Shown: positions 16,366 to 24,373 of the stretch, in pieces
Position numbering within the stretch: position 1 is the first letter of the stretch
How the letters are laid out: the number at the start of each line of letters is the position of its first letter
From: an uncultured Alphaproteobacteria bacterium
Lineage (GTDB): Bacteria > Pseudomonadota > Alphaproteobacteria > RF32 > CAG-239
Assembly (NCBI GenBank): GCA_949297665.1
Contig: CASFTO010000038.1
Location: 1 to 48,928, forward strand
Direction of reading: 5' to 3'
Length of the DNA: 48,928 bases
The notes under the pieces: generated by a model
Seen by the model: the letters and a program-made list of their open reading frames with translations, nothing else
Database searches by the model: none
Told to the model about the DNA's origin: nothing
Program-made: the position numbers and the translations under genes

Positions 16366-16455
16366 CTATGTGCTTTTTTTGATATTTTGATAAAAAGTTG
16401 TCGCAATCTAATTGAAATTAGTCTAAAGTAAATTATGCTAATTTTATATCCCTTT

Positions 16456-16559
16456 TTCTGCTATTTATTGATATTCTAAACTATGTGGTTGGGATTAGTT
16501 GTCAAATTCATGTGCGTCATCACACTCATCGCGTATTTCTTTGATGTAATCTTTGACAA
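16456..16559 (-). repeat. 104-bp exact direct repeat, copy 1 (3' end of secreted-protein gene)
   Basis: Identical over 104 bp to 17882-17985. It covers the last about 21 codons of the secreted protein gene plus 39 bp beyond the stop. Confidence 0.9.
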
Positions 16560-16953
16560 TCTCTTTCATTATCACATAGGCTTTTCCTATTGCTATTGTA
16601 TTATACATTGTGCCAGTATAGGTCTGTCTTGCAAAATCACTGTCATGCACAAGATGATGACTATGGTCATAAACCGCTGTTACTAATTTATCAAACCTAT
16701 CCTTACTCTCTTGTGCCGTTGTTGCATAATATCTATCAAATATTTTATGAGCCACGCCTACAATACAATCAACCGCATTATAAGCTGCATTATTCATATC
16801 TGCTGTGGAAGGCGTTTCTCCATATGTAATCTTACAATCGTGCAACTCTTGCTCCAGCTTATCAATAGCCGAACCTTCATCAGCAGGACAACGTCCTTCT
16901 TGGGCATTCGCATTGAACGTTACTAAAAAACAAACTAAAACCAACCACTTCAT
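16495..16953 (-). CDS. small secreted protein, paralogue 1, 152 aa
   Basis: A signal peptide (MKWLVLVCFLVTFNANA, cleaved before QEGRCP) leads a helical, cysteine-containing mature protein. The first about 35 and last about 21 residues are nearly identical to the paralogue at 17921-18385, whereas the middle is strongly diverged. The family is not recognised. It is presumably periplasmic or exported. Identical leader and tail DNA suggest recent duplication or gene conversion at the ends. Confidence 0.75.
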   Translation of the reverse strand: MKWLVLVCFLVTFNANAQEGRCPADEGSAIDKLEQELHDCKITYGETPSTADMNNAAYNAVDCIVGVAHKIFDRYYATTAQESKDRFDKLVTAVYDHSHHLVHDSDFARQTYTGTMYNTIAIGKAYVIMKEIVKDYIKEIRDECDDAHEFDN

Positions 16954-16977
16954 TTGTCTTCCTTTCTACCGCTTGTT
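16924..16977 (-). repeat. 54-bp exact direct repeat, copy 1 (start of secreted-protein gene)
   Basis: Identical to 18356-18409. It covers the first codons (the start of the signal peptide) and the ribosome-binding region upstream of the start. Confidence 0.88.
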
Positions 16978-17116
16978 ATAGTAATTAGGATATTTCTTTT
17001 GAATATAATAGTCAATCTTATCTATTATTTTATTGATTTGTATTTTCTATGCATTAAACTAAGAAAGTCGATATTACTGTGCACCAATCAATTAGTTGCA
17101 TACTTAGGAAAAAAAC

Positions 17117-17872
17117 ATGAATAAAGCTAAACTTATATTCTGTACCTTAATCATATGTTTTCATGCGCATCTTGCCTTATCTGACATTTGCTACGATATT
17201 ACAGATAATGATGTCATCACCAAAGCCACAGATATTCTCAAACAGCAAAATGAAATCTATGACTATTGTTCTGTTTGTATGAATGCTGAACCTCGTAAAA
17301 TTATCATTCACGAAATTAAGGAGGGCAATCCGATTTTGATTAATCAGCAAGGTATAGATTTGGCGCATATATACTATAAAGATGGAAACAATTTTGTTAA
17401 TTTGGGTGTTACCAGCGGATGTTTTTCGGCTAATGAATATGGTATAAAAGAAAAGCTAGAAAAATTACCAATTATTCAAAGAACCCCTGAAAATGATAAA
17501 ACTGAGGCAGAACAAAAAGCTCAAATTGCATACGATACTTGCGTTGAACAATATAAAACAACCTCAGAACATCTTACAACTGCTGATATGGTTGCACGAA
17601 ATACCTTAATCAATGATTGTTTGACCACAAAAATTAAACAAGAAATTTCTATAGGTTTTACGCCACAAGTTCAAGAAGAAATGAATCAGTATCTTGCGCA
17701 GATAAGAAAAAACACTTTGGATTTTTATAGTAAATTTTACGCTGAAAACAAATATTGCGATAATAGGTGCGGAACAATGGCTGACATACTTCCTTTTACA
17801 AATGAAGGAAATACATTGCTCGAAATTCTGACACAACTCTTCTATCTTAATATAACAAAAAAGGGGTATTAA
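17117..17872 (+). CDS. secreted cysteine-rich protein, 251 aa
   Basis: A signal peptide (about residues 1-22, ending HLALS-D) precedes a mature protein with about ten cysteines (YDYCSVCMN, SGCFS, DNRCG), suited to a disulfide-bonded periplasmic or exported protein. The family is not recognised. It lies on the opposite strand between the two secreted paralogues, and the whole trio may be one unit. Confidence 0.7.
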   Translation: MNKAKLIFCTLIICFHAHLALSDICYDITDNDVITKATDILKQQNEIYDYCSVCMNAEPRKIIIHEIKEGNPILINQQGIDLAHIYYKDGNNFVNLGVTSGCFSANEYGIKEKLEKLPIIQRTPENDKTEAEQKAQIAYDTCVEQYKTTSEHLTTADMVARNTLINDCLTTKIKQEISIGFTPQVQEEMNQYLAQIRKNTLDFYSKFYAENKYCDNRCGTMADILPFTNEGNTLLEILTQLFYLNITKKGY

Positions 17873-17881
17873 TTCCCCCTG

Positions 17882-17985
17882 TTCTGCTATTTATTGATAT
17901 TCTAAACTATGTGGTTGGGATTAGTTGTCAAATTCATGTGCGTCATCACACTCATCGCGTATTTCTTTGATGTAATCTTTGACAA
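17882..17985 (-). repeat. 104-bp exact direct repeat, copy 2
   Basis: Identical to 16456-16559. It begins 10 bp after the stop of the 251-aa gene. Confidence 0.9.
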
Positions 17986-18385
17986 GATTTTTTACCATAA
18001 CATGCGTGCGTCCGGCAGCTTCCAAAACATAAACTTCTGCTAGACGAATACTTCTTCCCATATCACTTCTTTGGTTGATATCAAAACTTATATCCGTCGC
18101 AGCACTCACATAATTATCAAAATTTTTCTTAACGCTTGCATTATAGTGCGTATAGTATTTATCAAATAAATGGTGTGCTACTTTCTGCATACAGTCAATG
18201 GAGCGGTCATAAGCTTTCAACATTTCTGATGTTTGCCATTCGTCTTTTCCATAATCAACTACGGCACAATCGTTAAACTCTTGCTCCAGATTATCAATAG
18301 CTAAACTTTCATCAGTAGGGCAACGTCCTTCTTGGGCATTCGGATTAAATGACAATAAAAAACAAACTAAAACCAACCACTTCAT
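17921..18385 (-). CDS. small secreted protein, paralogue 2, 154 aa
   Basis: A signal peptide (MKWLVLVCFLLSFNPNA) and the same tail, VKDYIKEIRDECDDAHEFDN, as the gene at 16495-16953. The central about 100 residues differ strongly between the two copies (for example WQTSEMLKAYDRSIDCMQKV here). The position of two cysteines is kept. Conserved ends with a variable middle suggest diversifying selection or recombination of cassettes. Confidence 0.75.
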   Translation of the reverse strand: MKWLVLVCFLLSFNPNAQEGRCPTDESLAIDNLEQEFNDCAVVDYGKDEWQTSEMLKAYDRSIDCMQKVAHHLFDKYYTHYNASVKKNFDNYVSAATDISFDINQRSDMGRSIRLAEVYVLEAAGRTHVMVKNLVKDYIKEIRDECDDAHEFDN

Positions 18386-18409
18386 TTGTCTTCCTTTCTA
18401 CCGCTTGTT
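18356..18409 (-). repeat. 54-bp exact direct repeat, copy 2
   Basis: Identical to 16924-16977, covering the start codon region and the upstream ribosome-binding region. Confidence 0.88.
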
Positions 18410-18431
18410 TTTGTTGTATTGGAAAACTAAC

Positions 18432-18707
18432 TTATTCTAAAACATACGCAAACATACTCAAGCCTAAAATAAAAAATACGGCGTAGATTATACCATAAAA
18501 CGCATATCTATTCGGAACGTGCTTTTGAATGTCTTCTTTATACAATAGCGGAAAAATTAGATAAATGATAAAATAGGCAATCAACCAATATGCCTTAAAT
18601 TCTTTTAAGTTGTCAGCTTGCAAGATATAAGCATACGGAATACTTAATAAAAACGGAACAACACTCAGTCCCAACATAAAATAAAAAGCTTTTTTTAATT
18701 TTGGCAT
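18432..18707 (-). CDS. small membrane protein, 91 aa
   Basis: Three hydrophobic segments (about residues 8-30, 41-56, 69-90) point to an inner-membrane protein. A good AAGGAG site precedes the ATG. It is not recognised. It lies just upstream of secreted paralogue 2 on the same strand and could be cotranscribed with it. Confidence 0.6.
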   Translation of the reverse strand: MPKLKKAFYFMLGLSVVPFLLSIPYAYILQADNLKEFKAYWLIAYFIIYLIFPLLYKEDIQKHVPNRYAFYGIIYAVFFILGLSMFAYVLE

Positions 18708-18816
18708 TTATTTACTCCTTGTTTTTATTATACGGAGATAAAAATAAAAAGCAATATCAATTCGTTGAGTTTGAAGTGTAGATAACATTTTTCAATTCCG
18801 CCTTTTCTCCATTAAA

Positions 18817-18851
18817 AAAACAGCTTCGTCCTTGTGGGAGGAAGCTGTTTT
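18817..18851. terminator. bidirectional intrinsic terminator
   Basis: AAAACAGCTTC (18817-18827) pairs with GAAGCTGTTTT (18841-18851), flanked by an A-run and a T-run. It sits 22 bp past the stop of the minus-strand gene at 18873 and closes the phage-like lysis cassette. Confidence 0.85.
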
Positions 18852-18872
18852 CTTTTTTAGTTTATGTCCGGC

Positions 18873-19310
18873 TTAGATGTAAAGTTCTCCACCGCGGGAC
18901 ATTTCTTGGTTTCGTGCCTGAGCGGCTTTGTATGCCAACGCGCGGCAGCCGATTTCAGATTTTGCGAAGTCTTCTGTCTGGCTGAATATTGCCTTATCCT
19001 TAAACAAGTGCGGCGCATAAATGCTTAACGCACCGAGCAGATTACGGAACCCTACCGGAGACAATTCCTCAATGCGGATATCTACCAGAGCGCGGAACTG
19101 TGCCTGAGATAACTCTATCCCATTGAAATGCACAGAGCGGGGAATTTTGACAATTTCTTTCCCCTTCCGAACGGTGGTAAAATTTTGTTCATCACTTCTG
19201 GACTTATGAGCAGATACGCTCATGTCCACGAACTCTAACATTGACACCTGACGGCCATCCACTTTGAACAGCTGTTCATTAACTTCCTGAGAAAAAATTT
19301 TCAATTCCAT
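18873..19310 (-). CDS. hypothetical protein, 145 aa, last gene of the phage-like cassette
   Basis: Not recognised. A soluble protein without signal peptide, GC-richer than the genes to its left. Its place between the Rz/Rz1 genes and the cassette terminator suggests phage origin. It does not resemble a known endolysin: there is no lysozyme E-x8-D/C-x5-T or amidase histidine pattern. Confidence 0.6.
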   Translation of the reverse strand: MELKIFSQEVNEQLFKVDGRQVSMLEFVDMSVSAHKSRSDEQNFTTVRKGKEIVKIPRSVHFNGIELSQAQFRALVDIRIEELSPVGFRNLLGALSIYAPHLFKDKAIFSQTEDFAKSEIGCRALAYKAAQARNQEMSRGGELYI

Positions 19311-19390
19311 ATAAATATATAATTAATTGGTTAGCTTTGCGTAAAATACACGCTTTTTACTTTTTTGTCAATAACTATTTATCATTTTGG

Positions 19391-19597
19391 CTAATATTTT
19401 ATTTTATACTCATTCAAACACTTTGCCATGTCTAGCGGCGTCTTTATTCGCTCAATACAGTTTATCGGTTCTCTTGGCGTTTCCACATACACATACTCAA
19501 CGCTTTTGCAACTGTTTAATAACAGCACTATTGCTAATATCCACATGCCAATCAAACGATATTGTTTCTTCAGATACCGCTTGTTCCAAAGCCTCAT
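19391..19597 (-). CDS. Rz1-like outer-membrane lipoprotein spanin
   Basis: A basic N-terminus followed by a hydrophobic stretch and a lipobox, LLLNSC, then a short mature chain with YVETPREP. It overlaps the 3' end of the Rz-like gene in another frame, the classical Rz/Rz1 arrangement. The ATG at 19597 is preferred over 19624 because it gives a compact n-region and has GGAG upstream. It should act as the outer-membrane spanin subunit in host lysis. Confidence 0.72.
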   Translation of the reverse strand: MRLWNKRYLKKQYRLIGMWILAIVLLLNSCKSVEYVYVETPREPINCIERIKTPLDMAKCLNEYKIKY

Positions 19598-19775
19598 TTT
19601 TTTCTTCAAGCTCCCTTTTCTCATGGTAGCTCCTTTGTAAATTCTTAAACAAAATTTCTTGATTCTGCTTGTATTGCGTCATCAGCTGACGCGCGGTCGC
19701 CGCATCTTCGCGATAATATATCGCACTTAACACGGCAACCGCTGACAAACAGATAAGCACACTTATCAATTTCAT
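19497..19775 (-). CDS. Rz-like inner-membrane spanin
   Basis: The 92-aa product has one N-terminal membrane segment (MKLISVLICLSAVAVLSAIYY) and a periplasmic coiled coil (about residues 33-70). Its start overlaps the holin stop by 4 nt (ATGA). With the overlapping lipoprotein it forms a two-component spanin that would disrupt the outer membrane at the end of phage lysis. Confidence 0.72.
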   Translation of the reverse strand: MKLISVLICLSAVAVLSAIYYREDAATARQLMTQYKQNQEILFKNLQRSYHEKRELEEKNEALEQAVSEETISFDWHVDISNSAVIKQLQKR

Positions 19776-20080
19776 TGTTTGCCTTTAATATTCTTGATGA
19801 AATTAAACGGATCCATTTGCGCTCGTTTTAATAAACTGTCCGCTATCATATATAGTCTCACCGCAAATAATCCGCATACGCCGGATATGCCATATTTCAC
19901 CGGTGTCGGAATATCCATATACTCCGCTAATAAGCCGCATAACATGCTGACCAGAAATGTTATCAGCATATCTCGCATAGTTTGACGAATCGATATAAAC
20001 GGCTTTATCATTATTGTCGCTAAACCGATAAACAATCCCCATAGACTGTAATTGGCTATCAGTTCTTTTACTTTTTCCAT
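19772..20080 (-). CDS. phage holin-like membrane protein
   Basis: The 102-aa protein has three hydrophobic segments (about residues 10-27, 37-54, 63-82) and a charged C-terminus. It sits directly upstream of Rz/Rz1 and 9 bp downstream of a tail-fibre-like gene. This context points to a holin of the phage lysis cassette. No endolysin gene is visible nearby. Confidence 0.65.
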   Translation of the reverse strand: MEKVKELIANYSLWGLFIGLATIMIKPFISIRQTMRDMLITFLVSMLCGLLAEYMDIPTPVKYGISGVCGLFAVRLYMIADSLLKRAQMDPFNFIKNIKGKQ

Positions 20081-20089
20081 CTTCCCTCC

Positions 20090-20932
20090 TTATTGCAATA
20101 CAAGCGCAGGAATTGTCAGCGTTTCCGTTACAGGTTTCTCCTTCAGATATATGCAGACTTTTCCTTCTTGGGCTTCGGCTAACGGCGCATAGTTTCCGCT
20201 TTCCGCCGCTTCCATGTCGAAGATTACAAACGGTATATGTGTCGATTTGGCTTCCGATATACTTATCTCGGCGCAATATGGATAGTTTTCATATGTTCCA
20301 TCCTCTTGTATCGAACTTGTCGCTATGCTGATATTACTGTATTTCTTGGCTCCATTCTCGTTTATGTAATTCCAGACACCTTCTGAACTTATCGGTTGTT
20401 TGTCCCCGGCTTGAACCGTGTTACTCACATTGTCAAAAAATGATTCGTAAAGACTTTGTATCTCTTCCATCATGTGGGGAATATTCGTCAAAAATTCCAG
20501 ATTTTGATTAACGCTTTCTATCATTTTATAAAATTCTTCCTGACTTATTGTTACACCAGGGGACATGACTAACATGCGTTTGGTCGTTTCTTTTATTTGC
20601 TGAAGAGCCATTATCATTTTATCTAGCGAATTTTCATAATCTTGAGCCGGAAAATCTTCCCCTTCTATAAAAGTTATCAGCTGTGTCAATGTTACATTTC
20701 GCAAAATGGTAATTCTGCTCCCCGACTGCGGGGCGGTCGTGAACACCACTTCTCCACCGATGCTATTCTCATAATTGGTTACCGTGTAGTCATTCCCTTG
20801 CTCCAACGCACATGTCTCGTCATTGCTGTACACGGCTATCTCGTTGTTAAAAAAGTAAAACGGTATTTCAAATGTCGTTGTCGTTCCGTCGGCTATATAG
20901 ACCGCTTTGCTTACCTCGTTTTGTATTGTCAT
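20090..20932 (-). CDS. phage tail fibre-like protein (T7 gp17-type N-terminus)
   Basis: The 280-aa protein begins with the T7-type tail fibre N-terminal pattern: YIADGTTTTFEIPFYFF, LEQGNDYTVTNY, VVFTTAPQSGSRITILRNV, LITFIEGEDFPAQDYENSLDKM. A helical middle and a short beta-rich C-terminus follow. AGGAGA precedes the ATG. Complete T7 fibres are much longer, so the receptor-binding tip is short or replaced. The gene heads the cassette fibre-holin-Rz-Rz1-unknown. Confidence 0.75.
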   Translation of the reverse strand: MTIQNEVSKAVYIADGTTTTFEIPFYFFNNEIAVYSNDETCALEQGNDYTVTNYENSIGGEVVFTTAPQSGSRITILRNVTLTQLITFIEGEDFPAQDYENSLDKMIMALQQIKETTKRMLVMSPGVTISQEEFYKMIESVNQNLEFLTNIPHMMEEIQSLYESFFDNVSNTVQAGDKQPISSEGVWNYINENGAKKYSNISIATSSIQEDGTYENYPYCAEISISEAKSTHIPFVIFDMEAAESGNYAPLAEAQEGKVCIYLKEKPVTETLTIPALVLQ

Positions 20933-20965
20933 ATTTTAATCTCCTGTGTTTATTTAAAAATAAAA

Positions 20966-21022
20966 GAGCAAAAGTTTTTTACCTTTGCTCCGGACATAAA
21001 AAAAGCGCTTATCTCTAAGCGC
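20966..21022 (-). terminator. tandem intrinsic terminators behind the 805-aa gene
   Basis: Two hairpins in a row: GCGCTTA (21005-21011) with TAAGCGC (21016-21022), and GAGCAAA (20966-20972) with TTTGCTC (20984-20990). On the minus strand both are followed by T-runs. They separate the 805-aa gene from the tail-fibre operon, so that operon needs its own promoter between them and 20932. Confidence 0.8.
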
Positions 21023-21125
21023 AACTCCGGCGAAATGTTTTCTTTTATGACACTTCACCATTCTTCTTATTCTTTTACCCTACCCTGACAGAGATGTCAA
21101 TACTTTCGGAAACGGTTTTGAAAAT

Positions 21126-23543
21126 TTATTTTTCTTTTCCTTTTTTCTTTTTTAATAAATCAGCCGATATTGACGGATTATAACTTTCGGCAAATTTCTT
21201 GCGGGTTGCATAGGTTAATATTTGTTGATTATGCGTGATTGACATTCCCGCTTTTGATACCGCTATTGTTGTACCGTCATCCATCCTTAACGCAATTTTT
21301 TCTTCGGCGGCTTCCAACGTCACCTTTACGGCTTTTCCTTTAGCACCGACAAATTCTTCTTTTTCCCAATTTCCTCTTTTATCAATTATAATGCCGTGTC
21401 CGTTCGGAAATTTCATGTTCTCATTCTTGGCTACACTTACCGATTTGCCGTTGTTTATGTAATTCTCGACATGAAGATTTTTATCGGTCAGAAGTTTCAC
21501 GCCTCCTTTTATTGTTAAACATATATGCTCGTCACTGTTGAAATATAAACGACTGCCGTCCGGATATATCATTGATTTTTTCCGTAAATCGATTGTGGTA
21601 CCGTTGGGCAGGCGACACGATATTATATCGGTTTTATTGACGCCGATGCTCACGCCGTTTCTATATTCTTCCATATATATTTTTTGTGTGCCGGATGGTT
21701 CTTTCTTCGGCTTGTTCCGGTATTCTTCCGATTTTGAACCCGATTGCGACTTTGCTTGGTTTAAATATTCAATGTTGACAATTTTTCGATTGGTATAATC
21801 TATATCGACTATTTTTCCGTTTTTATGATACGCGCGATATATGTTATCATGTAAAAGGCTTACTACCGGCGTTTGTTCGTCTATCTTATCTTCCAACAGA
21901 ATCGTGTCTTTCATAAATTGCGGGAATGTTTTTTCCAGCCTTGATATTAATTCTTCATTTAAATACTGATGACTTAAATCATTGCGTAATTGTTTGTATT
22001 GTCCCCAACGCTCCGCAGTTTCCGCACTCATCATTTTGCAGTTCTTGTAATATGTCAATACCCCTGACGGCGGTACATTGCGCCCATAAAATAAACAATG
22101 TTGACTCATTTTGTATTCTATTTGTTGGAATATTTCCAGATAATTTTTGCGATACAAATATACACTTATACGTTCCAGAAAATTTTCTATATCCATGCCG
22201 CATGTATCAATGATTTCCGCTTCCGGCAATACTTTGGTCATATTCTTTATTAACGCATCTTTTTTATCCGAGCCGAAATCATAGCCCGTTTCTATCATTA
22301 TTTTTTCTTCCGGGTGCGTTTTCGCATATTGTTTGGCGCGATTTATGAATTTTGAATTACTCTCATTTTCGCCCCGTATTAATAAATTCGGATTTAACAT
22401 TGATACCAATGTCGACATATCTTTGGCTACTTTTATGTAGGATTTTACTCGTTCTACCAAAGGCTTATCACACATTCGACAATATGAATCCAAATAACGG
22501 CGGCGAACACTTATATTCTTTACGGTTTCTACGCCGTTAAATCGCCCCAATCCGTCTAATGTATCCCATTGATGATGTACCAAATGACGGATATTTTGGT
22601 AATCTTGAAATACCGAGGCAGAACTTATCAACCCTTCTTTCTCGGCTTGAAAAATATAACCCTCTCCACTGCGCAGCTCCAGCAATCTTTTTATTATCTT
22701 GTTACTCTCTTCCGATAATGTCGTTAATGAACTCAATAATACATTCTCAAAAGGATTTATTAACGCCGATGCTTGCGCTTCCGTTTGCGCATCATACAAC
22801 TCTTGCTCGTCATAACTGCTTTTTTCCGGCAATAACGCCAGTATATCCAACATACAGCTAAACCGCTGTTCCATTATGTCATCATTAAAGGCCTCTTTTA
22901 GGCTTTGACCGTTTGTTTCGAGCAGATATTGCAACTTCCATCGTCCGGCTATCAGAAATTCCGTTTCTTTTAAACCTATCTCTTTCGGATAGGCCGCAAC
23001 GTAACGTTCTATTCGCGCAGGCAGGGATTGATTGTGACTGTATGCCGTGTAATTGTCCGGCGTCGATATTATTCCTTTTCCCTCTTGCTTAAAACTTGAT
23101 GACGTATGATCTATACTTACAAAGCAATAAGGCAGATTTTCCGACATCGGCTTATTGTTTACAAAATCTAAATACGCGGCCTTTTCTTCTTTGCTCATAT
23201 CTTCGACCATCCACGGATTTTCGGTGATGTCATCTCCGTAGCTCCGTAGCAATTGGTACCCCGATAAGTGGTTCGGTCGATATTGTTTGACAACATATTC
23301 CAAGTTGCGGACTAATTGGATATAGTCCTTATATACCGACAAAAGATTACGTTTGTTCTTTATCGGAAGCGCCGCGGCGTATATTTGGGTCATATCTAGT
23401 TTTTCTGACATTGCTTTCTTCGTTGCTTTCATTAACATTCTTTCTATTATTGCCGAAAATATTTGTTTTGTCAATACTTCTTGAATATTTTTCTCCTTCA
23501 TGAAATGTTCTTGACTTTTTAATAAAATATTTACTTTATCCAA
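21126..23543 (-). CDS. large unknown protein with two HEPN-like motifs, 805 aa
   Basis: Not recognised as a whole. Two R-x4-H motifs typical of HEPN RNases occur in helical contexts: NIRHLVHHQ (R319, H324) and QLRNDLSHQY (R520, H525). The C-terminal third (about residues 560-790) holds repeating beta units containing an (N/D)G-T-T-I or PNG/PDG pattern (RLPNGTTIDL, MIYPDGSRLYF, MRMDDGTTIAV-like). The frame starts with TTG at 23543; an ATG at 23501 is an alternative. It has its own tandem terminators. Phage linkage is by position only. An RNase or toxin role is a hypothesis. Confidence 0.6.
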   Translation of the reverse strand: MDKVNILLKSQEHFMKEKNIQEVLTKQIFSAIIERMLMKATKKAMSEKLDMTQIYAAALPIKNKRNLLSVYKDYIQLVRNLEYVVKQYRPNHLSGYQLLRSYGDDITENPWMVEDMSKEEKAAYLDFVNNKPMSENLPYCFVSIDHTSSSFKQEGKGIISTPDNYTAYSHNQSLPARIERYVAAYPKEIGLKETEFLIAGRWKLQYLLETNGQSLKEAFNDDIMEQRFSCMLDILALLPEKSSYDEQELYDAQTEAQASALINPFENVLLSSLTTLSEESNKIIKRLLELRSGEGYIFQAEKEGLISSASVFQDYQNIRHLVHHQWDTLDGLGRFNGVETVKNISVRRRYLDSYCRMCDKPLVERVKSYIKVAKDMSTLVSMLNPNLLIRGENESNSKFINRAKQYAKTHPEEKIMIETGYDFGSDKKDALIKNMTKVLPEAEIIDTCGMDIENFLERISVYLYRKNYLEIFQQIEYKMSQHCLFYGRNVPPSGVLTYYKNCKMMSAETAERWGQYKQLRNDLSHQYLNEELISRLEKTFPQFMKDTILLEDKIDEQTPVVSLLHDNIYRAYHKNGKIVDIDYTNRKIVNIEYLNQAKSQSGSKSEEYRNKPKKEPSGTQKIYMEEYRNGVSIGVNKTDIISCRLPNGTTIDLRKKSMIYPDGSRLYFNSDEHICLTIKGGVKLLTDKNLHVENYINNGKSVSVAKNENMKFPNGHGIIIDKRGNWEKEEFVGAKGKAVKVTLEAAEEKIALRMDDGTTIAVSKAGMSITHNQQILTYATRKKFAESYNPSISADLLKKKKGKEK

Positions 23544-23590
23544 ACTATTATTAAGTAGTTCTTTTTATTTCCGTTGTTGGAGTTATCGCT

Positions 23591-24205
23591 ATGAAATACC
23601 GTTTGCTGGTTTGGGCTTTTGTTGCTTTGTCTTGTCTTGCTTTTCACGCAAAAGCCGATGATACGATTTATGATATTGTTAACCGAGAAGATAAAAAGGC
23701 TTTCTCTGATTTGGTTATGCTCGGTTATGATATCGATGAACAAGATTTGGATGGTTATTCCCCACTTATGATTGCCGCAGCTGCAGGTAAAACTTCTTTT
23801 GTGGAATACCTTATTGATAACGGGGCTAAAGTCGATAAACGTTATTATCAAGGCGGGACAGCTTTGCACCGTGCCGCTTTGGGCGGATTTAATGATGTTA
23901 TCAGTGCGCTCTTGGACGCCGGCGCCAGTATTAATATGCCCGATTTGGACGGTATGACCCCGCTTATGGTGGCTGCTAAAAGCGGAAAGCGCTTTACCGT
24001 GGAGTTATTGGTTAACCGTGGCGCTAATGTTAATTACAGAAATGCTAAGGGCGAAAGCGCTTTAGATATTGCCAATAAATACAGATATAAAGAAATTGCT
24101 CAGTTCCTTGAACAGGAAGGTGCCAGATACCCCGCTCCCAAAAGCCAAGAACCCGAAATTGAAGATTGGGATGAGGATTTAGACGATTACGGTTATAGCT
24201 TTTAA
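23591..24205 (+). CDS. secreted ankyrin-repeat protein
   Basis: A signal peptide (about residues 1-22, ending HAKA-DD) is followed by four to five ankyrin repeats (for example DGYSPLMIAAAAGKTSFVEYLIDNGA, seen as two overlapping units with GGTALHRAALGGFNDVISALLDAGA) and an acidic tail EDWDEDLDDYGY. The export signal suggests a periplasmic or secreted protein-protein interaction role. TTGGAG precedes the ATG. It is divergent from the 805-aa gene and marks the return to core-like sequence. Confidence 0.88.
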   Translation: MKYRLLVWAFVALSCLAFHAKADDTIYDIVNREDKKAFSDLVMLGYDIDEQDLDGYSPLMIAAAAGKTSFVEYLIDNGAKVDKRYYQGGTALHRAALGGFNDVISALLDAGASINMPDLDGMTPLMVAAKSGKRFTVELLVNRGANVNYRNAKGESALDIANKYRYKEIAQFLEQEGARYPAPKSQEPEIEDWDEDLDDYGYSF

Positions 24206-24224
24206 TTGCGCGGTTGTTTTATTT

Positions 24225-24254
24225 AGCGGCGCTTACGCGTCGCTTTTTTTTTTA
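24225..24254 (+). terminator. intrinsic terminator of the ankyrin gene
   Basis: AGCGGCGC (24225-24232) pairs with GCGTCGCT (24237-24244; one G:U) and is followed by a run of about ten T. Confidence 0.85.
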
Positions 24255-24373
24255 AATTATAGTATAAAAATATCGTTTTTTCTTTTTTTCACCCTTGCGC
24301 TCTTGAGGTTGACACCCTATATTACTCGTAAATTGTATGCAAAAAAAATTCAACCTTTTAGGGGAGTTTCATT

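Noticed and set aside
1586..23590. Long direct repeat of the tRNA-Met 3' end marking the right edge of island 1
   Set aside because: I found no second copy by eye; serine recombinases need only a very short shared core, so absence is not decisive.
24301..24340. Heat-shock (sigma32) promoter of htpG
   Set aside because: CTTGAG and CCTATATT-like boxes are present but the spacing is too short, and the sigma70 alternative has a poor -10; not supported enough to annotate.
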